Below, piece by piece: positions 34,543-43,763 of a stretch of 64,000 nucleotides of DNA (its first letter is position 1; the number at the start of each line of letters is the position of its first letter). Both the position numbers and the translations under genes were made by a program. The notes under the pieces are model-generated. The model searched no databases, was not told where the DNA came from, and saw only the letters and a list, made by a program, of their open reading frames with translations. The stretch comes from Methanomassiliicoccales archaeon (lineage in GTDB: Archaea > Thermoplasmatota > Thermoplasmata > Methanomassiliicoccales > JACIVX01): NCBI GenBank assembly GCA_014361295.1, contig JACIVX010000001.1, positions 507,924 through 571,923 of the forward strand, in the 5' to 3' direction.

Positions 34543-35433
34543 CTACTCACCACAGACAGATCTGTAAATGCAATCATCCGGGCAAGATGGTGGAATTCCA
34601 GGATCCTTTTCTTCATAGACGATTTCCGCTTTATTGTCCCTCTCCTCGATCCACCAGCTTCTGAGATCATCGTTGATGTGAAACAGGTCCTTCTCCACGA
34701 TCATCCTTTCCCCCTTGAAATTGATGAAAACGTTGCAGCCGATGTCGACGGGCACTTCGTAGACACTTTCGAAGACCAGAGCGTAGCCCGTAGGGTATAT
34801 TCTGCATCTATACCGATCCCCTTTGAATCCGACTTTTAGATCGAAGATGATGTTCCTCATGTAATCGAAACAATCGACGCTCAGCATGCCGCTCGTTCCG
34901 AGCAACCGGCCGCTGATCCTGTGTTCCACAAGAAACGGAATTGTTGTTAAAATTAGCTCCTCCGGTGAACCATATGGCTGAGTGACCAAACATGATTCGA
35001 ATCTTGCTTTTGCCGCGGAAAGAATAAAATTCCACACCATTTTCGCGCACCTCCTGATTTCTTCGAAATTCCCGCTCAAACGTTTCTCGTAATCCATCGA
35101 CTCATACCAGGATGAAAAGTCCGCGTCAAATTTCTTGAGCTTTGCCTCCCTGAACGCCTGCCCGACGGTATCATGTATGATGACTCCCATCGTCACAGGA
35201 TGCGTGTACTCTCCTTTCATCCCCTTAACTTTGCTTAGATAGACGTCCCGGGACGTCGGACAATAGCCCGCGCAGATGAGGTACATCGGCAAGGATACAT
35301 CGTGGTAGGGTTTGAGTGGTGATGTATCCCAGTTCCAGCCTCTCAGTTCCTCCGTCACCCCCACCTGTCTGGCCTTTGGTCTCAAACTCTTGAGCAGATT
35401 CTTGCTTTCCAATTCGTCGAGGAAGTAAACCAC
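34543..35433 (-). CDS. csa1: Csa1, Cas4-like adaptation nuclease
   Basis: A 296-residue protein of the Csa1 group, a Cas4-related Fe-S nuclease family found mainly in type I-A loci. The first Cys lies in CAGYCPTSRDVYLSKVKG, the core in IIFDLKVGFKGDRYR and YPTGYALVFES, and the final Cys cluster in CPDDCIYRSVC. It works with Cas4, Cas1 and Cas2 in spacer acquisition. Its presence is the best marker for the I-A assignment. Confidence 0.9.
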   Translation of the reverse strand: MVYFLDELESKNLLKSLRPKARQVGVTEELRGWNWDTSPLKPYHDVSLPMYLICAGYCPTSRDVYLSKVKGMKGEYTHPVTMGVIIHDTVGQAFREAKLKKFDADFSSWYESMDYEKRLSGNFEEIRRCAKMVWNFILSAAKARFESCLVTQPYGSPEELILTTIPFLVEHRISGRLLGTSGMLSVDCFDYMRNIIFDLKVGFKGDRYRCRIYPTGYALVFESVYEVPVDIGCNVFINFKGERMIVEKDLFHINDDLRSWWIEERDNKAEIVYEEKDPGIPPSCPDDCIYRSVCGE

Positions 35434-35470
35434 AGGTAATTATTTTCACGCGATTTTATATTTGTTATGG

Positions 35471-35755
35471 TCACACAATTTCAACGCTTGATTCGCTCAC
35501 GAGCATTCGACCATTCTTGCTGATGACCTCACTCGTTGCCAAACATCTCCCGCAGAGCGGAATGACGAAGATGCAATCGATTTCATCCTCAACGTATTTC
35601 GTAACTTTGCGAATGAGAACTTCCTTATCATTTGGGTTCAAATCTCCCCTGAAAGCGCTGTACTGCACTCTCGTAAGACCAAATCGGCCTAACACTCTTG
35701 CGAGCTGCTGGCGCCTTTTATCATCGTGGATGTCATAAACTACTAATGTGAGCAT
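35471..35755 (-). CDS. cas2: CRISPR-associated Cas2
   Basis: A 94-residue ferredoxin-fold protein beginning MLTLVVYDIHDDKRRQQLAR, with the Asp of the YDI strand and the LGRFGLTRVQYSAFRGDL segment of Cas2. I start it at the ATG at 35755, because the 34 residues upstream do not belong to the family. It is the first gene of the adaptation operon and lies 37 bp before csa1. Confidence 0.95.
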   Translation of the reverse strand: MLTLVVYDIHDDKRRQQLARVLGRFGLTRVQYSAFRGDLNPNDKEVLIRKVTKYVEDEIDCIFVIPLCGRCLATSEVISKNGRMLVSESSVEIV

Positions 35756-36194
35756 ATTTATTACTGATGATTCATATGTGTTACAAATAATTTTACAAAA
35801 AAAATAGTGCGTGCGCTCATTAACAATTATATGGAACGATCGCACACCATCAATCACACCATCAATATTACTTTTAAAAATAATTACGGTCAGTTACAGT
35901 GGTTTCCCCAAGCATTCCATAATAGAGCTCGATAAATTGGTACCTGGACAATATGAAGCACAAGGAAAAACCCCCTAAGTCCCTAAATGAGAAGTGATAA
36001 GATTACCGAAATAATAATTGCAGAATCATTATTCCAAATTGACAATTGATAAATGACCACAACTAAAATAATGGTTAACAATAAGTTAACAATAAAAAAG
36101 AAAGTATAAGATCTTCTTGCTTATTAAAAACAACAAACGGTAATTACAAATATTGGATTGACCATATTTTTTCTTAAAGGGGAAGGTAATAACC
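35756..36194. promoter_or_regulatory. Divergent cas promoter region with tandem repeats
   Basis: This AT-rich 439-bp gap separates the two divergent cas operons and holds no gene. GTTAACAATAA occurs twice head to tail at 36074-36084 and 36085-36095, about 100 bp before cas3; GTTAAC is itself palindromic. A CACCATCAAT pair also occurs near 35844-35866. These are candidate binding sites for a cas regulator. GAAAGTATAAG near 36102 could be the cas3 TATA element. Confidence 0.5.
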
Positions 36195-38513
36195 ATGTCA
36201 AATCAGGTGGGGAGAGACAGGATTCCTTGCCTCAGTGTGGAGGAGTCAATGTTCGAGAAAACATTTGAAGACATTTGTGGATTTCCTCCATATCCTCATC
36301 AAAAACAAACCGCTGAGTCTCTCATTCAAAATAAAAGTATTCTGCTGCGTGCTCCGACTGGTTCGGGAAAATCTGAGGCTATTTTTCTACCCTTCTTGAT
36401 AGCCAGACAAGAGAAGCTACCATCACAGATGATTTATTCGCTACCAATGAGAACTTTGGTCGATGATGTCTCAAACAGATTTCAAAAATTGGCCCATAAA
36501 GTATCTGGAGGAATCAGAGTCGTTGGCCATCATGGCAAGAGAATGGAAAGTCCCTTATTCTACGCAGATGTCGTTGTAACAACAATCGACCAGACAACCG
36601 GAGCTTATGCATGCACACCTCTTAATTTGCCATTAAGGCACGGTAATATTCCGGCAGGGGCTGTCGCCTCATCTCTTTTGGTATTTGATGAAGTTCATAC
36701 TTTTGAACCCTTATTGGGACTTCAAGTAGCATTGATTTTGGCAAAACATTCGGCGAAATTGGGATTTCCATTTGTTTTTATGTCTGCTACAATGCCAGAC
36801 TCGTTTGTCAATTTTATGAGAAAACAATATAATACTGAATTTGTAGATGCAAATGAAAATGATATAAGAGTGAGAAAAGAAAGAAACTTATTTATCCACG
36901 CAAAATTAAGTGAAGAATTGGATGCGAAAAAAATCATCTCGTTTATAAAGGATTCCAATGAAAGAATAATAATTGTGTGCAACAGGGTGTCAAAGGCCCA
37001 GGAAATTTATGAACAAATCCGCAACGAGGCTTTGAATAAAGGCTTCAAGTTAATACTATTACATTCTCGGTTCCTGGAAGATGATCGAGAAAGGAAGGAA
37101 AAAGAGCTGAAAGAGATCTTTGGAGAAAGAGACCCGAAGAGCAAGGCAATTTTGATCTCAACTCAGGTCATTGAAGTTGGACTTGACATCACCTGCGAGA
37201 TTATGATTTCAGAATTGGCTCCAATTGATGCACTAATCCAAAGAGCTGGGAGGTGTGCACGACGGGGCGGAATTGGCCATTTTTATGTATTTAATGTCAG
37301 TGACTTTGCTCCTTATAAAGAACAAGAGGATATCATCATAAAGACCAAGAAAGAACTAGAACGGATCGACGGACGGAAGCTAGATTGGGAATTGGAGAAA
37401 GAATTGATTAATAGGATATTGGGAGGTTGTTTTGAGGAATACCTAAAACCTGAATATGGAGCACGAGTACTGAATGAGCTCGCAGAGGGAGCTTTTTTCG
37501 GTAATCGACAACAAGTCGAAAGAACGGTTAGAGAAACTTTGGCTTGTGATATAACCATACACGATGATCCAGCTGCACTGGGCACTCGAATATTTTCATT
37601 GGAAAAAATGAAATTGAATGCAGGACTCCTTCGTCGATTTGTACAGAACGAGAAACCTCTGATCTGGAAAATTGAAACTGATGACATCGAAGAGGAAAAG
37701 GTCATTCCCAAAATACTGGTCTGCAAGGATACGGATATTCATCCATATGGATTCTATATTATTCATCCCGATTTCGCATATTATAGCGATGAACTCGGAC
37801 TACAATTAGGCAAAAAAGGTTTACCGCTTGATAGTCGCGAAAGCATATCCAGAGACGAATTAATAATGAAAAGAAAGGAAGAAAGCTGGAATGAACATTC
37901 AAGGCTTACACTACAGTACTTCAGGAATAACATCCTTCCATATTACTGGCTCCCAATTACGAAACTCGCCGATTCTTGGAGGATTGAAAGAGATGGATTT
38001 ATAGCTAGACTAGAGTTATGCTTAGTCCTGCATGATCTGGGAAAATTGACCGTTGAATGGCAAAAGAAAATCGGAAGAAAATCTCAACCACTAGCTCATT
38101 CAAATGCAGATACTGGAAAACGATTACCCCCACATTCCACGATATCAGCATACGTTTTATCGGACATATTCTTCGACTGGGGCAATTTCGGTGATGCTTT
38201 GCGGTTTTCAATTGCACACCATCATGGAGTTAGATCAAGAGAAGTACCAAGATACGAATTAATTCCAGAATGGAAAGATGAAGCTATTAAGGTTACTTCG
38301 ATGGTCAATTTGGATCTGGATTTTTCAAAAATTGAAAAGAGGGCAAGGCAGTTGAGCTCAACTATGCTTGATACATTTCCATTGATCAAGAATGAAAAAT
38401 TTTACAGGACATATTGTGTTGTTTCCAGAATCCTTAGATTGTCGGATAGAATTGCTACAGCAGGTGATGAAAATGCAATACTATGTTATGAAAACTGGTA
38501 TGGAAATGTTTGA
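36195..38513 (+). CDS. cas3: Cas3 helicase-nuclease with C-terminal HD domain
   Basis: A 772-residue protein. The helicase comes first: Walker A APTGSGKS at about residue 53, DEVH at about 164, SATMP, a motif VI QRAGRCARRG at about 350. The HD nuclease comes last: WNEHSRLTL, the HD pair in LVLHDLGKL at about residue 611, HSTISAYVL, AHHHG and a final LRLSDRIA. Most Cas3 proteins have HD at the N-terminus, and I-A systems usually carry the two parts as separate genes. The ATG at 36195 follows GGGGAAGG. It degrades DNA bound by Cascade. Confidence 0.93.
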   Translation: MSNQVGRDRIPCLSVEESMFEKTFEDICGFPPYPHQKQTAESLIQNKSILLRAPTGSGKSEAIFLPFLIARQEKLPSQMIYSLPMRTLVDDVSNRFQKLAHKVSGGIRVVGHHGKRMESPLFYADVVVTTIDQTTGAYACTPLNLPLRHGNIPAGAVASSLLVFDEVHTFEPLLGLQVALILAKHSAKLGFPFVFMSATMPDSFVNFMRKQYNTEFVDANENDIRVRKERNLFIHAKLSEELDAKKIISFIKDSNERIIIVCNRVSKAQEIYEQIRNEALNKGFKLILLHSRFLEDDRERKEKELKEIFGERDPKSKAILISTQVIEVGLDITCEIMISELAPIDALIQRAGRCARRGGIGHFYVFNVSDFAPYKEQEDIIIKTKKELERIDGRKLDWELEKELINRILGGCFEEYLKPEYGARVLNELAEGAFFGNRQQVERTVRETLACDITIHDDPAALGTRIFSLEKMKLNAGLLRRFVQNEKPLIWKIETDDIEEEKVIPKILVCKDTDIHPYGFYIIHPDFAYYSDELGLQLGKKGLPLDSRESISRDELIMKRKEESWNEHSRLTLQYFRNNILPYYWLPITKLADSWRIERDGFIARLELCLVLHDLGKLTVEWQKKIGRKSQPLAHSNADTGKRLPPHSTISAYVLSDIFFDWGNFGDALRFSIAHHHGVRSREVPRYELIPEWKDEAIKVTSMVNLDLDFSKIEKRARQLSSTMLDTFPLIKNEKFYRTYCVVSRILRLSDRIATAGDENAILCYENWYGNV

Positions 38514-39561
38514 CGCTTGCCGGGCCTATGGATTGGCCTTGGTATTAGATACTATAGCGAGGATAAAAGACATTGATTCAAGATTGTGCATAGAGGATGT
38601 TGGTCCGTATTATTTGGTTGATGGACCGCAAATCGATGAAATACCAAGTGATCTTGAAAAAGATACTAACTGGATAAGCTTATTCAGCCAAAATAATTCC
38701 TGGAACTATATATTTCTTACAACCCTTAGCCAGAATCGGAAGGACAAGAAAAGAGAGGAATATCAAAAAGAAGCGACTAACAAAATCGGTGATATTCTCC
38801 AAAATTATAGTAGGTTGGGTTACGTTCCAAAAATTGCGGCCGAAGGTTCCGCGGGAAGAAACGAGAAGAGTGCTGGATATGATACGATATACATGTCGAT
38901 AGAGGTACGGGCTGGAAAAGGTATCCGTTCATTCGTCAGAGACAGGTATGGTGAAGGAGAACAACTTCAGGCTCCAAAGGCGGACCTCTCATTAGCATAC
39001 TTAGGAGGCGCTCATTTCATGCATTGGGTATGGGGTGATACCGCTGTTGGCATTCTGCCGGCGCCTGAAAGAGTGATCCTTAGGAATCACTGCGAAATTC
39101 AGAAACTTTTACTCGAAGATAGAATCAATAAACTGAGTCTCATTACAATTCTGGCAAACTACGCAGTGAATTTGGCTGAAAGGATCAGGAAGATAAAAGC
39201 AGATGGTACAAGCTATGCATCAAGCTATTCAAAGCTTATATATAATGCGCTGGTAAGAACAGGCACCCAGTGGAAGCCTGCGTCCGCAGGCTTATTTCCG
39301 CTTGGATTTTTTTGGCAAATGATAAATGATAATAATCGATACTCAGAAGAAATATTCAGGGTTTGGAAAGACCTATTCGAAAAAGGAAGTCGAAAAGGTC
39401 GAGAGGATCTAGCCTTCTCACTCTCGGAATTTCTAACCTATCCCAATCTTGCTTCACTCGAGAATCATATGAATGTCCATTTAAGATATTTGTTGAGCAA
39501 GGAGGTGCTCATTAGGACATACTCAAAGGAAAACATGCAGTTGGTGATGAAATATGTCTAA
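38473..39561 (+). CDS. cas8a: Cascade large subunit, Cas8a-like
   Basis: A 362-residue protein in the position of the large subunit. The N-terminus (DACRAYGLALVLDTIARI) matches the opening helix of Cas8a/Cst1-type proteins; the rest is poorly conserved, as is usual for Cas8. It would recognise the PAM. I use the ATG at 38473, preceded by GGTGATG, so the gene overlaps the end of cas3 by 41 bp; an ATG at 38467 is also possible. The frame is open further upstream inside cas3. Confidence 0.75.
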   Translation: MQYYVMKTGMEMFDACRAYGLALVLDTIARIKDIDSRLCIEDVGPYYLVDGPQIDEIPSDLEKDTNWISLFSQNNSWNYIFLTTLSQNRKDKKREEYQKEATNKIGDILQNYSRLGYVPKIAAEGSAGRNEKSAGYDTIYMSIEVRAGKGIRSFVRDRYGEGEQLQAPKADLSLAYLGGAHFMHWVWGDTAVGILPAPERVILRNHCEIQKLLLEDRINKLSLITILANYAVNLAERIRKIKADGTSYASSYSKLIYNALVRTGTQWKPASAGLFPLGFFWQMINDNNRYSEEIFRVWKDLFEKGSRKGREDLAFSLSEFLTYPNLASLENHMNVHLRYLLSKEVLIRTYSKENMQLVMKYV

Positions 39562-39907
39562 CATGAAATTAGGTGAAATATTTGGGAATAAAGCCATTGA
39601 AGACTTTGGCACGGCTTTAAGAAAAGCAGTGAGAGATGAGCGCAGCCAAGACTACGCTTCGTTGATCGAACTAGAATATGTTGAAAAACCAGAGGAATTC
39701 GCTGAGGCTGTAAAAAAATTCCTGAGAAGATACGATAGCTATGCAAAAAAATACAAGATAATCAGACCCAGCGATGACAGCTTAATTGAAATGATGAAAC
39801 TGGTTGATTTGTACGGCGTGAGGGTAATTAGAGCAGCACTTATTGCGCACGCATTGGTTAAGGCACCTACAGAAGAAGTCACACAAGGAGGAGAAATAAA
39901 TGAGTGA
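39554..39907 (+). CDS. csa5: Cascade small subunit, Csa5/Cas11-like
   Basis: A 117-residue mainly helical protein with a C-terminal helix IRAALIAHALVK. It overlaps cas8 by 8 bp and cas7 by 8 bp. Size, helical content and position between large subunit and cas7 fit the Cas11 small subunit called Csa5 in I-A systems; direct sequence recognition is weak. Confidence 0.65.
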   Translation: MSNMKLGEIFGNKAIEDFGTALRKAVRDERSQDYASLIELEYVEKPEEFAEAVKKFLRRYDSYAKKYKIIRPSDDSLIEMMKLVDLYGVRVIRAALIAHALVKAPTEEVTQGGEINE

Positions 39908-40934
39908 TGGAATTTTTGAAATGGCAATATTGGGAAGAGTGGTGTGGGATTTACACTCTCTGAACAACGAAGGAACTGTCGGGAATGTAACTGAGCCGAG
40001 AACAGTTGTCTTGGCAAACGGTGAAAAAACCGATGGGATCTCTGGGGAAATGCTCAAGCACATTCATGCTGAGAACCTCTGGATATTGGAAGCAAACAAA
40101 GACAGTTTTTGCGAAGCTTGCAAGAGACTAGAACCAGCCAGGGCAGACAAAAACACAAATGTAACAAAAAAGAATACGCCTCAAGATGCAGTAAGGCAGG
40201 CCATCATCGATTGCACGCTCTGTGATGCACATGGTTTTTTGATTCAGAAGCCTACTGTGGCACGTCCATCGACAATTGAATTTGGATGGGCTGTCGGAAT
40301 CCCCGAGATCCATAGAGATATCCATTTGCACGCAAGGCATGCACTCGGAGAAAAGGTGAAACCAAAGGGTGCCCCCCAGACGGGAAAATGCGATTCATGC
40401 GGAAGAGATAATGTTGACGTATGGGAGATCGAGCAACAAAAACTCTGCAAAGATTGCGCGGCGACATTGACGACGTCCCAAATGATATATCATCGCCCGA
40501 CTAGATCTGGTGCATATGCAGTTGTAACAGTATTCCAGCCTTGGAAGATTGGTCTCAATAACGTCAACTATGCCTACGAGATCGACGATAACAAAAGAAA
40601 AGAAAGATACAACCTTGTGCTTAAGGCATATCAAACTATGTTCATGCGAACTGAAGGCGCGATGACCACCACGCGGTTGCCGCATACAGAAGGATTTGAA
40701 GGATTGATCGTTGTATCAAAAGCAAATATGCCAGCACCGATTATTAGCCCATTAAGAGAGGACTACAAGGACGAAATCAAGAAGATCGCGACTATGATGA
40801 ATCAAACATCAAATCAATCAGTGAACGAGAATGAGATCCTTGAAGTCATGGAATTTAGCTCGATCTCGTCATTTATTGAAAAAATGAAAGGTCTGCTCGA
40901 GAGAAGACCTTACAAACTGACTCTGGAAAAATGA
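39900..40934 (+). CDS. cas7: Cas7 backbone subunit (DevR/Csa2 family) with inserted zinc ribbon
   Basis: A 344-residue RAMP protein that lines crRNA in the Cascade filament. The family start is clear: GRVVWDLHSLNNEGTVGNVT followed by DGISGEMLKHIHAE. An extra Cys pair set occurs at CEACKRL and CTLCDAHG, and a zinc-ribbon insert at about residues 161-185 reads GKCDSCGRDNVDVWEIEQQK and LCKDCA. The Cas5 next door carries almost the same ribbon. The start overlaps the small-subunit gene. Confidence 0.92.
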   Translation: MSDGIFEMAILGRVVWDLHSLNNEGTVGNVTEPRTVVLANGEKTDGISGEMLKHIHAENLWILEANKDSFCEACKRLEPARADKNTNVTKKNTPQDAVRQAIIDCTLCDAHGFLIQKPTVARPSTIEFGWAVGIPEIHRDIHLHARHALGEKVKPKGAPQTGKCDSCGRDNVDVWEIEQQKLCKDCAATLTTSQMIYHRPTRSGAYAVVTVFQPWKIGLNNVNYAYEIDDNKRKERYNLVLKAYQTMFMRTEGAMTTTRLPHTEGFEGLIVVSKANMPAPIISPLREDYKDEIKKIATMMNQTSNQSVNENEILEVMEFSSISSFIEKMKGLLERRPYKLTLEK

Positions 40935-41752
40935 GTTTCCAAGGTGATGAAGTGATCTGGCTTAGAGCGGAATACGAATTTGGTAGCCTGTTTTCATACA
41001 GGATACCAAATTTCTCTCCTTCTTTTGCGATGTCATCCCCTATACCTGGCCCATCTGCAATCAAGCTTGCTTTGGTCTCTTCTGCCATTGAAACCACAGG
41101 GAACATAGAGTATGGAAAAAGAATATTCAACATAGTAAAGAAGTCGGAGGTTCTGGTTGAACCACCTGATAAGGTCGCCATATCAAGACAGCTAATTAAG
41201 AGAAGAAAACAAGAGCTAATCGCGAAAAAAATGCAGAAAGGGAAGTCAAAAATTGGTAAATGTAGCAAATGTGGTCAAGAAAAGGAAATATGGGAAATTG
41301 ACGGGGAGTTCATTTGCAAGGACTGCGGGGAGAATTCTTTAATCTCCACATTTGGAATACGAGAATATGTACACTTCTCGGGTCCTATAAAGATATTTAT
41401 TTCAGTCCAAGATGAAGTTGAGAAAGATATCCGTAATCAACTGGCGAGAATCAGACAATTTGGCACCTCTGATTCGATTGTCTTTTGCAGAAAAATTGAA
41501 AATGTAGAACCTTCAAGAAATAAATGCGTACAACCGATCGATATAGCTGACTATGAGGAAGTGCGACTACCAAAATCAAAAATGATTCTAATTCTGATAG
41601 ATATTGCGGAATCTTCATCATTTGAGGATATTAATCCATACACAAAGGGAAATAGAAAAGAGGCATTTGTTTTAAGACCATATGTCTTTCCTTTGATTGA
41701 GGAGAAGATAGGAAAGAATTGGACGATCTACAAGTTGGAACCTTTGGCCTAA
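40931..41752 (+). CDS. cas5: Cas5 subunit with inserted zinc ribbon
   Basis: A 273-residue RAMP protein that caps the crRNA 5' tag. The N-terminal strand (VIWLRAEYEFGSLFSYRIPN) and the PSPSAIK-like element (PIPGPSAIKLALVSSAIET) fit the I-A Cas5 family. Residues about 110-137 form a zinc ribbon (GKCSKCGQEKEIWEIDGE then FICKDCGEN). The ATG overlaps the cas7 stop by 4 bp. Confidence 0.87.
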   Translation: MSFQGDEVIWLRAEYEFGSLFSYRIPNFSPSFAMSSPIPGPSAIKLALVSSAIETTGNIEYGKRIFNIVKKSEVLVEPPDKVAISRQLIKRRKQELIAKKMQKGKSKIGKCSKCGQEKEIWEIDGEFICKDCGENSLISTFGIREYVHFSGPIKIFISVQDEVEKDIRNQLARIRQFGTSDSIVFCRKIENVEPSRNKCVQPIDIADYEEVRLPKSKMILILIDIAESSSFEDINPYTKGNRKEAFVLRPYVFPLIEEKIGKNWTIYKLEPLA

Positions 41753-41761
41753 GGAAGATGT

Positions 41762-42682
41762 ATGCTAGAACTGTCAAAAATCACTATGCATCTGAAATTT
41801 AACACACCAGCAGTATTTCCTCGCTGGCTAGGATCAGCATTCAGAGGAGGCTTTGGAGAGCATTTGAGGCGAGCCTGTTGTTCTGACGTGGAAAGAGGCT
41901 GCAGAAAATGCAACTCTAATAATGACTGCGTGTACTACTACATATATGAGCGCGAAAGTGCAACTCGTGGATATGCACCTCCGACAAGACCTGTTATTAT
42001 CGTGCCCCCATTCTTTGGTAGGGAGCTTGAATTCAAGAATGGTTGCCGATTGAATGTTGATATCTACTTTTTCGGAAAATTTCGAAAATACTTACCTCAC
42101 ACATTGCTGGGAATTAAACTCCTAGGTTTCACTGGCATTGGTGGGATCAGGAGATACAATATGAATAGATTCACGATCGAGAGTGCGGAATGCGCGTTTT
42201 CTGGGGAGAAAATATATGACGGAGAGACGATTAAACTGACGAAGCTCAAGACTCTCGACATTTCCGATCCTGAGTTGTATAACGATTTCGAAGGCCTTAT
42301 CGAAGTTGGTTTCAGAACACCAATCATTTTGAAGTCCTCGGAATTCCCGCCATCGCCTCAAAAACTGCTCGAGATGATCAGGTCGAGGCTGATTCTATAT
42401 GTCAATGAATACGGAGACGGCTCAACAGTTGACGATTTTACATGCAAAGGTGAGGTCATCCCGATTTCAAAACATTTCCACGAATTAGAGCGCCGCTCTC
42501 GTAGAACTGGCGCGAGAAGATTCGATGGATACACCGGCATCGCCAGATATCGTTTTGAGGGGCTTGATGACGTTGGGAAATGGCTCTTGAGCGTCGGGGC
42601 ACTCATGGGCGCGGGTCCGCGATCGGCCTTCGGGTGCGGATTTTTGACCGTAAAAGAAGTCTCTTCCACTGAAGATAGATAG
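41762..42682 (+). CDS. cas6: crRNA-processing endoribonuclease Cas6
   Basis: A 306-residue Cas6 with N-terminal FRGGFGEHLRRACC and a CRKCNSNNDCVYYYIYE Cys cluster, as in the Cas6 C-domain (PF10040-like) family. The C-terminus carries the Gly-rich loop GAGPRSAFGCGFLTV typical of Cas6. It would cut the pre-crRNA in the repeat to leave the 8-nt tag. Last gene of the interference operon, ending in TAG; the next 235 bp hold no gene. Confidence 0.88.
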   Translation: MLELSKITMHLKFNTPAVFPRWLGSAFRGGFGEHLRRACCSDVERGCRKCNSNNDCVYYYIYERESATRGYAPPTRPVIIVPPFFGRELEFKNGCRLNVDIYFFGKFRKYLPHTLLGIKLLGFTGIGGIRRYNMNRFTIESAECAFSGEKIYDGETIKLTKLKTLDISDPELYNDFEGLIEVGFRTPIILKSSEFPPSPQKLLEMIRSRLILYVNEYGDGSTVDDFTCKGEVIPISKHFHELERRSRRTGARRFDGYTGIARYRFEGLDDVGKWLLSVGALMGAGPRSAFGCGFLTVKEVSSTEDR

Positions 42683-42917
42683 GATATCTACCACTTTTTG
42701 CGATCTTTACCGATTTCTTTGCGCAATGTTTCTAGAAATCAGGATCGTAATTCTTAGTAAAAACCTAAATTCGAATTTTCTGATGCGTAAAAATCAGTTC
42801 CTTGTGAACACGAGAAATTCGTTCGACTACCTTTTGTCTCTTTTTCAAAAATTTTTTCCGATAATATTCTATTCTGTAACACAAAATTCAAAAAAGTAAT
42901 ACGAATGAGGCTATTAC

Positions 42918-43760
42918 ATGCTCACGAAAAATCATGACCCTGCTACTCTCTGGAGAAGGCAATATCTTGCAACAATGGCTTGCGAGAAATCCAGAAATTT
43001 CTATGATGATGAACACACTGCGATTCGGTTCGCAGAAAATCCATACGTCTGGAAAGATGGTAGATTACGATGCAGTCAACTTGAAATAAAGAAAAATTGG
43101 AGCGTTCTGGATATCGGGGCGGGTCCCGGCACGATGGCGATACCTCTGGCGAAACGCTGTCGGAAGGTAACGGCTGTTGAACCGTCGAAACCGATGGTCA
43201 AGATTCTCAAGCGAAATTCCAGGATACACGGTCTCCAAAACATTGAGGTCGTTCACAGTCGCTGGGAAGATGTCAACGAGGATATTGGACGTCACGACGT
43301 CATCATCGCAGCATATTCCCTCATGATGGAAGATATTGAAGGCGCTTTGTTGAAAATGGACAGACTTGCCAATAAACATGTCCACCTCTACTGGTTTGCT
43401 GGAGTTCCATTCTGGGAAAGAATAAGGGCCGACCTCTTCCCGATCATTTACAAAAAAGAATATTCATGCTCGCCAAAATGCGATCTGATATACCGAGTCC
43501 TGTATAATCATGGCATTTATCCAGACGTCATCAACCTCTCCAACGGCGCTTTCCCGAGGTACAGATCGTTCACTACAAAGGAGGCGCTGGCAGAACTCAG
43601 AGAACTGCTTTGGCTCAATGAGGGCGTACACGATGATATCCTCATAGATTACATCAAAAATCGTTACAAAAAGGACGGAGAAGATCGGTGGCTCAGACCA
43701 GACAATACCGTGCGCGTCAGAATTTCCTGGCGACCCGATCACAAATCCAGGAAATGGTGA
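42918..43760 (+). CDS. Class I SAM-dependent methyltransferase beside the ABC importer
   Basis: A 280-residue Rossmann-fold methyltransferase. Motif I is VLDIGAGPGTMAIPLAKRC, the acidic end of strand 2 is TAVEPS, and strand 4 is DVIIAAYSLMM. The long C-terminal part (about residue 165 on) has the CSPKCDLIYRVLYNHGI segment. The family often sits next to nickel/peptide-type ABC importers in archaea (from memory), and here it converges on the importer operon with only 3 bp between stop codons. Substrate unknown; a metallophore or corrinoid-type role is possible. Confidence 0.8.
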   Translation: MLTKNHDPATLWRRQYLATMACEKSRNFYDDEHTAIRFAENPYVWKDGRLRCSQLEIKKNWSVLDIGAGPGTMAIPLAKRCRKVTAVEPSKPMVKILKRNSRIHGLQNIEVVHSRWEDVNEDIGRHDVIIAAYSLMMEDIEGALLKMDRLANKHVHLYWFAGVPFWERIRADLFPIIYKKEYSCSPKCDLIYRVLYNHGIYPDVINLSNGAFPRYRSFTTKEALAELRELLWLNEGVHDDILIDYIKNRYKKDGEDRWLRPDNTVRVRISWRPDHKSRKW

Positions 43761-43763
43761 ATG

